Shown: one piece after another, positions 31,378 through 41,616 of the stretch | How positions within the stretch are numbered: position 1 is the stretch's first letter | Layout of the letters: every line of letters begins with the position of its first letter | Assembly (NCBI RefSeq): GCF_000340215.1 | Contig: NW_006921534.1 | Location: forward strand, 3,047,014-3,111,013 | Length of the DNA: 64,000 nt | Source of the DNA: Pseudocercospora fijiensis CIRAD86 | Lineage: Eukaryota > Ascomycota > Dothideomycetes > Mycosphaerellales > Mycosphaerellaceae | Direction of reading: 5' to 3' | The notes under the pieces: generated by a model | Database searches by the model: none | What the model saw: only the letters and a program-made list of their open reading frames with translations | What the model was told of the DNA's origin: nothing | Translations under genes and position numbers: made by a program

Positions 31378-32184
31378 GTGGTGGCAACTCTGCGGCGAAA
31401 GGTCCCGTTATATCTGGACAAGATCGTGTCACTTAGCATCGACGCTCAGACACTACATGCACTCGGTGGCACGACCGAGCGAACCGCGATGCCGACTGCC
31501 ACTCGAGACCTCTATCATGTCAATTCAAAGCTTCCCAAGATACATACAGCATATCAGATCACGATCCCGAGGCCTCCCTCGTCACCATCGCCAATGTCAG
31601 CCATGAAGTTCCCTGCAATGCCCTTGGGATCGTCAAGAGAACTGCCGATGCCCACTGTCTCGAGGATTCAAAGTCTCGGACAGGCACAAGCAACATTGCA
31701 ACACTGCTTTGCAAGATTGTCCAGATCCTGGCAGAATAGCCCGACACGATCCTCGCCTCCAGAATCACCCGTTGACGCGAACGAAAGACGTCACTTTCAA
31801 CAATGGCTCGAGCAGTGGGAGCAGGCGTTCACGAGCTACCTATCAATGTCGATGGCTGGCATGAAGACTGCCGATGTCACCCGATGTCGCATTCTCAAGG
31901 CAAACCACCTTTGCTGTACCATTCTCGCGTCGGATGGAGGATCTGCCAGGGCATTCGATGGATTCGATGCTGAATTCCAAGCAATTGTTGAGCTAGCGGG
32001 TGCAGTGTTGCAGGCACGGCCAAGATCGAATGCTTCATCGAGTTCTGAATCCCCGACAGAATCAACGCCAGTTTCGAGCACGCTCGATGTGCAAGAACCG
32101 CTCTACGTCGTCGTTGCTCGATGCAACAGAATCTCAACCCGAAATACGGCGCACGAGCTGCTACAGAAGACTAGTCAACGCTGA
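31378..32184 (+). pseudogene. Decayed C-terminal part of a Zn2Cys6 transcription regulator
   Basis: The open frame (GTG-initiated at 31378; no convincing ATG) encodes segments like the C-terminal region of fungal Zn2Cys6 regulators: YLDKIVSLSIDAQTLHALGG, TRDLYHVNSKLPKIH, ARLSRSWQN, RCRILKANHLCCTILASDGG, FDAEFQAIVELAGAVLQA and EPLYVVVARCNR. The family normally continues with an Arg-rich helix (RRxAxxLL), but here a TGA ends the frame after HELLQKTSQR. No Zn2Cys6 cluster was found in the ~700 bp upstream. I infer a truncated pseudogene; a functional gene with unusual introns is less likely. Confidence 0.45.
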
Positions 32185-34742
32185 CGACATTTCACGAAAA
32201 CTCTTCTGGTTGACACACTGCATCATGGTGATGCAGTCATGCGATTGCGTACCATATCCCAACTCAGTATGTGTGCTTTCAGCACATGGACCGGCAGGAT
32301 TCCGCGCTCTACCATCGAACGTCTAGGGTTGCTGGTCAACTGCTAGCGCATCCTCCAGCTTCAGTTTGCCATGTGGAGTATGCTTGGCCGAATAAGGCGG
32401 ACATCTGTTCCCTTTACCGTGCGGCTTCCTGAATTGCCATCCGATGCACATCAACTTCTCATAGGCTGCGGGCACCACGAACTCAGCTGGAGAACCAGAG
32501 CCCTACCTCCCCAAGCGCTGTGGCTGCATAAACACGGCGGCCGATGGCAATGCTGCAGCCGATGCAGAATTTTCAACCGAAAGAGACTTTGCCGGAAATC
32601 CCGAGCTGCAGGAGGCGCAACGTGAGAATGCGAAGCGAGCGGCGTAGATGTGGCTACATACCTGCCTTACGAGGCATCGGCATACCGTTCGCATTACTGT
32701 CCTTCAGACTTCAGTGCTGCAGTGCTGGACGCCCGACGGGATTTCACTATGGACATTCCGACCGTGAAAATTTCCTGAACTGGCAATTCTTTCGGATCAA
32801 GGTCAGGCGTTGCGTTTTGCTATGCGTTTCTGGGACAGGATTGCTATCATTGCACGCAAGATTAACTACATGTGTATACTTTGTTGCGAGCACCGCATTT
32901 TGAATCGCCCCGAGGAATGTAGATCATGATAGTATCGGAGTGCAAAGGGCTATCAAGTAAATGTCGAGTGATCAGATACATGCGGAGAATGTCAAGTGTC
33001 AGCGACCGTGATGCTCTAATTATGAAGACCATTACCATTCTTGGCAGCTGATGCACATTCGCTCACGTACACATTGAGCATGATTCCTAGCGGTCTGCTA
33101 ATAGCTAATACGCAGACCACAATGACACACCGGGATCCCCAACTCGACTGCTGGAAAATCTTCTTGACAGGCACGACAGGATTCATGGAAAGCGGCAAGT
33201 CATGCGTAGGTAGGATGAGGGCAATGCAGCTGATCAACATCACAGAAATCCAGCTAGTGAGTGGCGGAGACCATCTTCAATTACCGTCATCAAATCTCAG
33301 ACCGATTACATCCTCTCCTTTGTGTACACTTGTACGACGGGATATTCGCCTCGTGCATGTGACCACCAGACAATCCTCCACAGCACATGCCACCATTGAC
33401 CGGCCGCCGCTTCCACCCGATCTGATCATACCACCACTGGGAGGTACAGGATTCGCTTTTCACACCTACCAATACAATCATCACGCAGCACGTCCACCCT
33501 ATTTGTTGAAACATCAGTGCCTCGAGCGTATCGCACAAAGCCAGGGACAAGATATCGATCCCCATCCTATTGACGATGCTTGAGATGCCCCAATCCCATC
33601 ATCACCCCGTACCTGCAGCCCTACAGAGGCCCAAGCATCGTTGGCAAGGCTCCAGGCTTAAAGAAGAAAGGCCATCCTGCTCAAGATCGGCGACACCGAA
33701 ATCTTGTGAACAGACTGGTAGGAATAGTGTCTGATAGGGGAGCTGAGAAATCACCATGTCGCTGTACATACCTAGGGCCAAGACCAAATTGAAGGAACGA
33801 AGGAAGACAGCTCGGGACGTGCCGGCGTGCATTACTGCGTATGTCACGCTTACTGGCGAGGAGGCTCTCTGGTTGTTCAGGATTCAAGTGATGATGCATA
33901 GGACTTCAAGAGCTTCGCGTTCTAAACGCAGGCTTATTTTATGGGAAGGGCTCTCGTTCACAGGAACACCATCTTCGTCTTCGCTTGGGATTGCATAAGC
34001 ATATTGATCCTCCAGGAGTATGGGCATGTGGCGTATTTCCACGGGGTCATGTCTTTAACGTCCTGGCGATGCTTCGAATCATCATCAGCAGGTGCCTTGA
34101 CGATTGACGGTGGTCCAAGCACAGCAGCTCTACAAACCAATTTTTCAAGGCCCTTCCGTGGTTACAGCGCGTCTGGATCGAGATTTCTGATCGTTGTTTC
34201 GAAGAGCCGCCAGGATCAAGAAATGAACCAGGATTTCATGATGAGCTTACACTCCACGAAAGCGCTTGCGCATACCAGCCGCAGGAACATGACGGAACTG
34301 AGTGAGCGCTACGCGGGAAGGATTTGTTTTGGAGGCACCACGGAGGTCGGGATCGCAAATTGTTTCCGACTTACACTCCATCTTGAAATAGTCCTTGCTG
34401 CTTCATGACCATCAGTCGACGCTTTAGTACAACTCAGCAGCATCAGCACACTCGTATTGCATGTGCAGGGCGCCGGAGATGCATGTAGTGAAAAGATCAG
34501 CGGGAGGAGTGATCATTTGGATGCCAAGATGGATGAGGGTAATCTAGTTCGCCATATCAGCCGCTTTGGGTGCAAAGGGCCTCTCTGCTGATGACACTCA
34601 CCTCAGGACTGATGATGACTCTTGCGGTCAGCTGTGCACCGGTGAGGCTAGAAGCCGAAGCTGAGAACCAAGCGAAGCCAGCTCAGCCTCCCACAAGCGA
34701 GTTATTCGCATCAGGCTGCAAGACTACGAGCGACGCACATCG
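32185..34742. other. 2.6-kb region without a supported gene
   Basis: Several frames of 60-180 codons on both strands overlap one another and have no recognisable domain or clear splice-linked structure. Composition is normal, not RIP-like. A 55-codon frame at 34591-34758 begins with a signal-peptide-like stretch but overlaps the 3' end of the CorA-like gene and is not annotated as a gene. Confidence 0.4.
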
Positions 34743-36107
34743 TCACTTGCCAATTTGAAGGCGATCAATCCAGCTCCGCGAGTCCGCCCTACCAAGCTCA
34801 TCGATTGCCTTCACTTTCTTGTCCAAGTTGCCGGTCCTCTTCTCCTTGACGCTATGATACCACACAATCCAGCCACCGAGCATGACAAGCGTCAGTGGAA
34901 CTGTAATGACCCAGAATATCCAGAAGCATGTTGCGACCTGCAAAGATTTCTGGCTTGTGTCAAAGTCCACAGAAAAGAAGGGCGTACTGAACAGCGACGC
35001 GATGCCCGTCAGAGGGAGAAAGATGAGGGTCAATACCGCAATAGCCTTCATTGCATTACTGTCGTTCTGCATTACTCGACTGTCCTGCTGCGTGACCAGG
35101 TTGAAAGAGAGGCTGATAATGTTTGCCATTCGCTTCTCCAGAGACCGGATCCTAAGCTGTGTCGATTGTAGTGCCAACTTTCGACAAGTAAGATGAGATA
35201 ATGCGGCGTCGGTCATTGATGCCGATATGACCAGGCGGTGACTGCGAAGATGCGCAATCATGCTGTCCACGCTAAGAATGGCGGCTTCTGTCGCTTCGCT
35301 GATGTAAATGCAGTGTTTGGAAATGTTGTGCAAGCTCGCAAAATCGACTGACTGTGCCATGGCAGAGCTTTCTTTTACACCAGTCCGGTCTAGTGTCGAT
35401 CGCTCGACCGGACGGAAAACATCCGCAAGTGTCCAAGCAATAGTGTCAAGTTGAGTATAAAGGTCTTCGTAGACAATGGAGAAGAGCAAGAAGGGCTCTT
35501 TCACAACATCAGTCCAGCTAGCATTCCCTAGCAGGCGATTGAAGCGCTCAACGAGAGGTTGAGAGGCGCCGAAGCAGAGTAATGTTACGCATTCAGAGCC
35601 ATCGCTTCGGTTGCGAACGTGGAGAAATGCATCGCATCTACGCCATCGGGGACCGTCTGTGGCCGCTTTATCAGTGTATGGACTCCTCCGAGGTTGATTT
35701 TGGTGCCAGTGGGATTTGACGTCTTTGCAAAGGAAATGACTCCAAGCGATCTCGACAGCAGGAGTCATCGTGCTCCGGCGCGCACCAAATGCATGCGACA
35801 CGGCCTGAATGCGATCGGAGAGAAAGGAGGTCGGAAAGTCGTAGTGCCTGAAGATGGCCTGCATAGCATTGAGCTCGACCAGCTGAGTCGCACTCAATCG
35901 TGCTACAATCACGCGAAGATCGCAGTGCGGACTTCTGTCTCTGGTGATCAATTCAGCTGCTGAATCCACAGCGACCTCGGCGGGTCTGTGGGCGCTATCT
36001 GAGAACCATTCAAACAGGCGTAGATGGATGGATTCGTCCTTTGGACATCCAGCCAGGGCGCCGAAATATTCGTCCCACTTAGACTCATCCTCGCAGAATG
36101 CCGACAT
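34743..36107 (-). CDS. CorA-like Mg2+ transporter-family membrane protein
   Basis: A single exon of 454 residues, starting MSAFCEDESKWDEYFGALAG. A long soluble N-terminal region ends in the helical stalk typical of CorA homologues (SLSFNLVTQQDSRVMQNDSNAMKAI). Two membrane helices follow at about residues 355-378 (AIAVLTLIFLPLTGIASLFS) and 393-417 (CFWIFWVITVPLTLVMLGGW), then a short basic tail. The canonical GMN after the first helix is absent (STPFF), as in many fungal CorA-like proteins, so Mg2+ transport is not assured. It is divergent from the Sct1-like gene. Confidence 0.85.
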   Translation of the reverse strand: MSAFCEDESKWDEYFGALAGCPKDESIHLRLFEWFSDSAHRPAEVAVDSAAELITRDRSPHCDLRVIVARLSATQLVELNAMQAIFRHYDFPTSFLSDRIQAVSHAFGARRSTMTPAVEIAWSHFLCKDVKSHWHQNQPRRSPYTDKAATDGPRWRRCDAFLHVRNRSDGSECVTLLCFGASQPLVERFNRLLGNASWTDVVKEPFLLFSIVYEDLYTQLDTIAWTLADVFRPVERSTLDRTGVKESSAMAQSVDFASLHNISKHCIYISEATEAAILSVDSMIAHLRSHRLVISASMTDAALSHLTCRKLALQSTQLRIRSLEKRMANIISLSFNLVTQQDSRVMQNDSNAMKAIAVLTLIFLPLTGIASLFSTPFFSVDFDTSQKSLQVATCFWIFWVITVPLTLVMLGGWIVWYHSVKEKRTGNLDKKVKAIDELGRADSRSWIDRLQIGK

Positions 36108-36823
36108 GTTGTAGAACTATGGATTCACGCTCGCTCGCCAACGTCAGGAGAGGCTCATGACAATCTAGCATGGTCGAGGACAGCCATGTGAGGCTTTGTA
36201 GTGACGGTGTGGAGAGGGCTGAAGCTGACGCCCACGCGGTCAATATTCTAGGCTAATGGCAGTGATGCTGATGAATGGTGCCTCAGGATGCGACTTCGAC
36301 GCTGAGGTCGAGCCGGGGAGACTGCGGGCGTGGAGATGAGATGCATGAACAAACGGCGTTGAACGATACGCGAGGCCCAGCGCGTCTGGCGCGGTGCATT
36401 GAGTTGCGAGGCCGTTGGTTTGTGTCGCGCCGAACCGCGTTGACTTCAGAGGCTCCCATACTGCTCCGCGTCAGGCATGATGGAAAGTCTGTCACTGACA
36501 CAAAATTGGACGAGTGATGACATCCGGCGACGTCTGTGTCCGTGTCAGGGTGTGCGGAAGGGAGGAAGCGTGGGCGTGGGGCAAGGGCAAGAGCTTCTGT
36601 TGCCATCCAACAAAATATTGTTGAGACCATGATCTGAGGAGAAACATTCACGGCGGGTCCGTACCATAATCGCACCTCATCCTCATCGCCTCGACCAACA
36701 TCTTGCGCCACTGTACCACCACGACCACGATTGGAAACGACTCGAGCGCCCCAATGCGCGCACTCCATCCCTAGACTCGCTCTTCGGCACACGTAGCGAC
36801 ACAGCTACCAAACCTCAATCACC
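36108..36823. promoter_or_regulatory. Divergent promoter region, CorA-like / Sct1-like
   Basis: About 715 bp between two start codons. It must hold both promoters. I recognise no specific operator. Confidence 0.4.
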
Positions 36824-39118
36824 ATGCCGGCCAAGCAGAAGAGCAAAGATGCCGCGAACGCCCTTGTGTACGACATATTCCTCTGGATATTCAACGTCGT
36901 CGTCGAGCTCTTCTTCCGTGAGATTCATCCTCGAAGCTCGTGGCGTATACCAAAGAACGGTCCGGTAATATTTGTCGCCGCGCCGCACGCCAATCAGTTC
37001 GTCGACCCTTTGCTGCTCATGAGAGTTGTCCGACACGATGCGCAAAGACGGATAGCTTTCCTCGTAGCAGAGAAGAGTATGCGGAGGAAGTTCATAGGCT
37101 TCGCGGCTGGTCTAGTGGGCTCGGTGGCAGTGGGTAGAGCATTGGACAGCAAGAAGCCGGCCAAGGGCAAGATCTATCTTCCTGATCCAGCAGGTGACCC
37201 ATGTCTGATCAAGGGCAACGGTGTAGACTTTACAAATGGCGACTTCATGCCAGGGGGGCTGCTGGTATTACCAAGTGTCAACAATGTGGCAGCCAATACT
37301 GAAATACAGGAGGTTGTCAGCGCGAATGAGATTAGGCTCAAGAAGCCATTCAAAGGCGAGACTGCACTCAAGCAGCTTACGGGACAAGCGCTCGAGGACG
37401 GCAACGGACAATCGAAGGAGGAAAGCGGCAAAAACTTCCAAGGTATCAACTTCAGCGTTGCACCACACATCGATCAAGGCGATGTCTATAGTGCCGTGTT
37501 TAAACGCCTGCATGCGGGAGGTTGTATTGGAATCTTCCCGGAAGGAGGCAGTCACGACCGAACCGAGCTTCTTCCTCTGAAGGCTGGCCTAGCAATAATG
37601 GCGCTCGGCGCATTGGAGAAAGACCCAAACTGCAACGTTCAAATCGTGCCGGTGGGTATGAACTACTTCAATGCGCACAAGTTCCGGTCCCGCGCTGTCG
37701 TTGAGTTTGGCACCTCCATAGAGATCGAGCCGGAACTCGTCCAGCAGTACAGCAGCGGACAGAAGAGAGACGCTGTGGGAACAGTGCTCAGTCGAGTCCA
37801 CGACGGTCTGAGCGCGGTCACTGTGCAAGCGCCGGACTACGACACTCTTATGCTGATCCAGGCCGTGCGACGGTTGTACAATCCCAAAGGAAAGCCGCTG
37901 CCGCTGTCGACTGTCGTGGAGCTCAATCGAAGATTGATCAAAGGTTATCAGACGTTCAAAGACGATCCGAGAATCGTCAAATTGCGCGGCGACGTCCTCA
38001 AATACAACCGAACGCTTTTCAGACTCAACATCCGTGATCATCAGGTATCATACGCCAAATTCCCGATCTGGAAAGTGGTATTCCTGTTGATCTACCGCAC
38101 CCTCAAGGTCATTGTGCTGGGTCTCTCCGCTCTGCCTGGAGCGATCCTTTTCTCGCCTGTGTTCATCCTGGGAAAGCTCATCTCTAGACAGAAAGCCAAA
38201 GAAGCACTCGCGGCATCGACAGTAAAGATCAAGGCGCGCGACGTCGTGGCGACTTGGAAAATACTGGTCTCGCTTGCTTTGGCACCAGCACTGGATGTAT
38301 TCTACACCGTAATTCTCACTCTCTGGACCTGGAACAATCGGGTGCGAGGATGGGTTCCGGCCTGGATCCCGTTATGGCTTGTAGCGATAGGTGGTCTGAT
38401 ATTCTTCCCTGCTATTTGCTTTGCCGCCCTTCGAATCGGAGAGATTGGAATGGACGTGCTGAAGTCTTTGCGACCCCTTTTCCTGTCAGTCCAACCGGGA
38501 GGAAACAATACACTTACCAAGCTCAGGGCGGAGCGACAAAATCTGCAAGACAGGATAAACGAGGTGATCAACGAGCTAGGACCAGAGCTCTACCCCGATT
38601 TCGACCATCAGCGCATTATAAACGATCCCACGCATCCCCTGCATTCGCCTGAGCGGTCTAGACCAAGCACACCCACACACCGCCGCGATGGGAGTGAGAT
38701 TGACGCTCTGCACTTTACCCCAGCGAGCCCGACGGTCCACGCTCCTTCTATGGGAGCTCATTCGCACATCTCCGCCAATCTTCCCAGCAATGAGAGCTTC
38801 AAGAACATTAGCTCTATCGGGATGTTCTCGTCTCGACCTGGCACACCGAACAGAAGCCGCAGCCGTACAAACAGCCAGGAAGGATTTGGCTTTGGCAAAG
38901 GACTTGGGTTCACCAAAATTGATAACCCGAAAACGAACCTTACCGAGGTGTCGAAGAATCTTCACGAAGCTATGCGTGAGAGAGGAAGGCGGAGGAAGAG
39001 TGAGGATGCTTGGGATATGGTTCGCGATGGCGATGGCGAAGGTGAGGATAGTGAGGAAGATGAAGGTGAGAGCACTGAGTTAGGTGAGACTACATTGGAG
39101 CCCAAGAAGATGCGATGA
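36824..39118 (+). CDS. sct1: Glycerol-3-phosphate/DHAP acyltransferase, Sct1/Gpt2 type
   Basis: A single exon of 764 residues (MPAKQKSKDAANALVYDIFL). It catalyses the first acylation of glycerol-3-phosphate or dihydroxyacetone-phosphate in glycerolipid synthesis at the ER and lipid droplets. A membrane helix at ~15-32 precedes PlsC motif I (APHANQFVDP, H55 and D61). After an insertion of ~150 residues typical of this fungal family come FPEGGSHDRTELLPLKAG (F238 onward) and VQIVPVGMNYFNAHKFRSRAVVEFG. Further membrane helices follow at about 415-450 and 485-545. The C-terminal ~200 residues are hydrophilic, Ser/Arg/Pro-rich, and end in an acidic tail (GDGDGEGEDSEEDEGE), a likely phosphoregulatory region. 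Confidence 0.95.
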   Translation: MPAKQKSKDAANALVYDIFLWIFNVVVELFFREIHPRSSWRIPKNGPVIFVAAPHANQFVDPLLLMRVVRHDAQRRIAFLVAEKSMRRKFIGFAAGLVGSVAVGRALDSKKPAKGKIYLPDPAGDPCLIKGNGVDFTNGDFMPGGLLVLPSVNNVAANTEIQEVVSANEIRLKKPFKGETALKQLTGQALEDGNGQSKEESGKNFQGINFSVAPHIDQGDVYSAVFKRLHAGGCIGIFPEGGSHDRTELLPLKAGLAIMALGALEKDPNCNVQIVPVGMNYFNAHKFRSRAVVEFGTSIEIEPELVQQYSSGQKRDAVGTVLSRVHDGLSAVTVQAPDYDTLMLIQAVRRLYNPKGKPLPLSTVVELNRRLIKGYQTFKDDPRIVKLRGDVLKYNRTLFRLNIRDHQVSYAKFPIWKVVFLLIYRTLKVIVLGLSALPGAILFSPVFILGKLISRQKAKEALAASTVKIKARDVVATWKILVSLALAPALDVFYTVILTLWTWNNRVRGWVPAWIPLWLVAIGGLIFFPAICFAALRIGEIGMDVLKSLRPLFLSVQPGGNNTLTKLRAERQNLQDRINEVINELGPELYPDFDHQRIINDPTHPLHSPERSRPSTPTHRRDGSEIDALHFTPASPTVHAPSMGAHSHISANLPSNESFKNISSIGMFSSRPGTPNRSRSRTNSQEGFGFGKGLGFTKIDNPKTNLTEVSKNLHEAMRERGRRRKSEDAWDMVRDGDGEGEDSEEDEGESTELGETTLEPKKMR

Positions 39119-39995
39119 GCGATGAATGATACCGCTTGAGGTTATATGGGTGAGCGTTATCTTTCGCTGAGCTAGCTTACACTCGCTGTCGAGCATCATG
39201 TCTTGTGGATGAATCATGAAGTTTCAGTTCGTAATTGTAGTTATCAACAACTACCCAAGTTACCTCGACGATGACCATTGCCGCGCTGCTCGTCATCCAG
39301 ACTCTTGATTACTCCTAGAGCCCTAATGCTCCTCGCACAACGCGTTTGCATAGTCCACGGTGACACTCTCGATCGCGAGACTCTACTACATACCTCTGTG
39401 GCTGAATGGCGTGGTGGCTGTTTCGAACAATGGCTCGATACTTGTCAGGCGGTGGAAGGTAGCTGCTGCTGGAGGCGTGTGTGATGCGGACTTCCGCGGC
39501 GCAGCAGGTATATTGCCAACCTGGCGACGACAACCATTCCCATGGCCATGGCATTGATGTGCACGGGGAATTCACTCGTCATTTCTTTTCCTTCTCGGAC
39601 CCTGTCACGCCGGCGGACGTTTTCTCTTGGCAACGTTTCACTGCAGCAGAAGGTGCAGAAGAAGATCCACCATGCGGGACTGATCTCCAGGCACAATAGC
39701 AGAAGGCGTCAAAATCATCGTCTGTTGCATACAAATTAGGGACAGGCCATGTCATGCCCCCGCGCGTCTGCTGTGCTTTGGTATGTTCGGCTAGCACTGT
39801 CCAGCCCTCTGGCACGAGAACATGCGCTGGGACCAGAGAAGGCGCATTGTCGACAGGCAGACACAGGAAAGTACTACTCCTCTCTCCTCACCTGCTCTTT
39901 CCTCCTTGCCTGCAATTGTCAACCTCACTTCTCCTCACCTCTTCCACCTCATCTCGAAATCCATCTCAGATACAGCCAGGCAGCGCAGAGCCATC
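39119..39995. other. Intergenic region and promoter of the secreted-protein gene
   Basis: About 880 bp. Many short overlapping frames on both strands, none with a domain. The last ~150 bp are CT-rich (about 39880-39960), typical of a fungal promoter and leader just before the ATG at 39996. Confidence 0.45.
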
Positions 39996-41121
39996 ATGCT
40001 TCCGACCGCTCTTCTCGCGCTTCTTGTGGCTGCGGCCGCCGTTGCAGCACCGAATGGACCAAACATCTCGACAAGCATTGATAGCTGCCACAAAACCATC
40101 ACCAAATACAGACCTGGCTTCGGCGCAGCAGGCCGACTCTCGACAAACACCCGCACCTCTGCTCAGACTGTCCATTCCACCATCACCACTTGCGGAGCGC
40201 AATCAACCTTCACCACCACTATAACCCCCGAGGCTGTCACTCTTACCGTCAACAGCACAAATGCATATGCCGAGAATCGACGGGTCAATACTGGTGACGA
40301 GTGCACATCGACGACTACCATGTGAGTCCCAGGCTGCGATGGAATGTGGGCGGACCACTGTTTGACAGCGCTGACAGGCATTTAGATCGAAGAGCGTTGC
40401 CACGGTGTACACTGGGACTTACAGTGCTATCCAGTCAAAGCGAACACCAGCTCCACGGAATCAGAGATCGCCATTGTCGAAGCCAGACCTCCTCGGCAAG
40501 GTGTTTCATCGCCTCGGACAGAATGCTCTGCTCAACCAGAAAGCTTTCGAGGTGGACTGTCTGGAGCAAGTCACCACACATGTCATCACGACGACAACAA
40601 TCCATGATGCACCAGCCACTGAAACAGTCACCGCAGAGACGCCTACTGTGTACGTGACACAACAGGAGGGTGAAAAGGCAGTCTTGGCGACAGCACCAGT
40701 CAACATCAGCACAACTCTGACCGCGCAACCCGCCGTGAACACCAGCAGCGGTGGAGTCTGCACTGTGACCGCAGGAGCGTCGTCCACAACGACCCAACAC
40801 TCGAAGTGCGCCCCGACTAATCTCATCTCCGAAGTGGATGGCAAAGGCATCGGCCAGACGCAAGGAGACGAATCCAATACCCGTGGTCTCGCAGATGGAA
40901 CAGACCCCAGTGCATGCTGTCAATTGTGCGTCGATACAGACGACTGCGCAGCTAGTGAAGATGATCCGGACGCGGGCAATTGCTTCCTGTGGTACACGGA
41001 GCCATCTTGCGGTCGAGGATTTAATTACTCTGTCGGCAGCAACGACCTTGCACCAGGCGCTGGTTTCTTGCTTCAAACTGGCTGCGGGACGATCGAGGCC
41101 GTAGATACGCCAACAGCATGA
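39996..41121 (+). CDS. Secreted Ser/Thr-rich protein with C-terminal Cys domain
   Basis: Two exons, 39996-40321 and 40386-41121, with a 64-bp intron (GTGAGT...TTTAG), give 353 residues. A clear signal peptide is present (MLPTALLALLVAAAAVAAP, cleaved about residue 18). The middle is rich in Thr/Ser/Val (TTTTIHDAPATETVTAETPT), likely O-glycosylated. The C-terminal ~90 residues hold paired cysteines (DPSACCQLCVDTDDCAASEDD, GNCFLWYTEPSCGRGFNYS), resembling the small apple/PAN-like module of fungal secreted proteins. No GPI-anchor signal is evident (ends EAVDTPTA). A cell-wall or apoplastic role is possible but unproved. Confidence 0.8.
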
Positions 41122-41616
41122 AGGTCAGCCAGAGCGTAGAGTTGTGCACAGCATGAATAGTGCGTGGTAGTTAGCTGCGATGGAGTGACTATGAAACAGG
41201 GAATAGACGGTCAATGATGCAGCAAAGAGGGAGAGGTCGCCAAGGCCACGTCGTTGGGCCTACGCAGCGTATTCTACACGACGCACCAGCCACACAAGGA
41301 AGCTGGGTGCCACTATGCAGGGTGATGAAATGCCAAAGTCACTTTGGCGGAATGTCCACCCGCCTGTATGCTCGTCACTTTGCGACACAATCTTGGTCAA
41401 CCAGTTGGAGTCGCTGGTGTGCCGCCTGAGATGGATCACAATCCTGGCAATGCCTGCGTCCCTCCTCCATATTGCCCTGTAACTTGTCTTGCATCGTCCT
41501 TCGCGATATTTCGTCGTGCCATGTGCAGCCAGTTGAGCATTGGTGTAATTAAAGAGTCTCCGAGTCCATTTTGACGCGCTACACCGTCGAGCTGTCCTGC
41601 TGCTAGCGCCGAGTCA
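41122..41616. other. Intergenic, tandem genes
   Basis: About 495 bp between the secreted-protein stop and the DUF1989 gene start. No gene seen. Confidence 0.45.

Noticed and set aside
33041..33583. 180-codon plus-strand frame in the gene-poor region
   Set aside because: Low hydrophobic periodicity, no motif, overlapping antisense frames of similar quality; probably chance.
33941..34408. 155-codon plus-strand frame
   Set aside because: No recognisable domain and no clear promoter or splice support; chance openness is likely in this composition.
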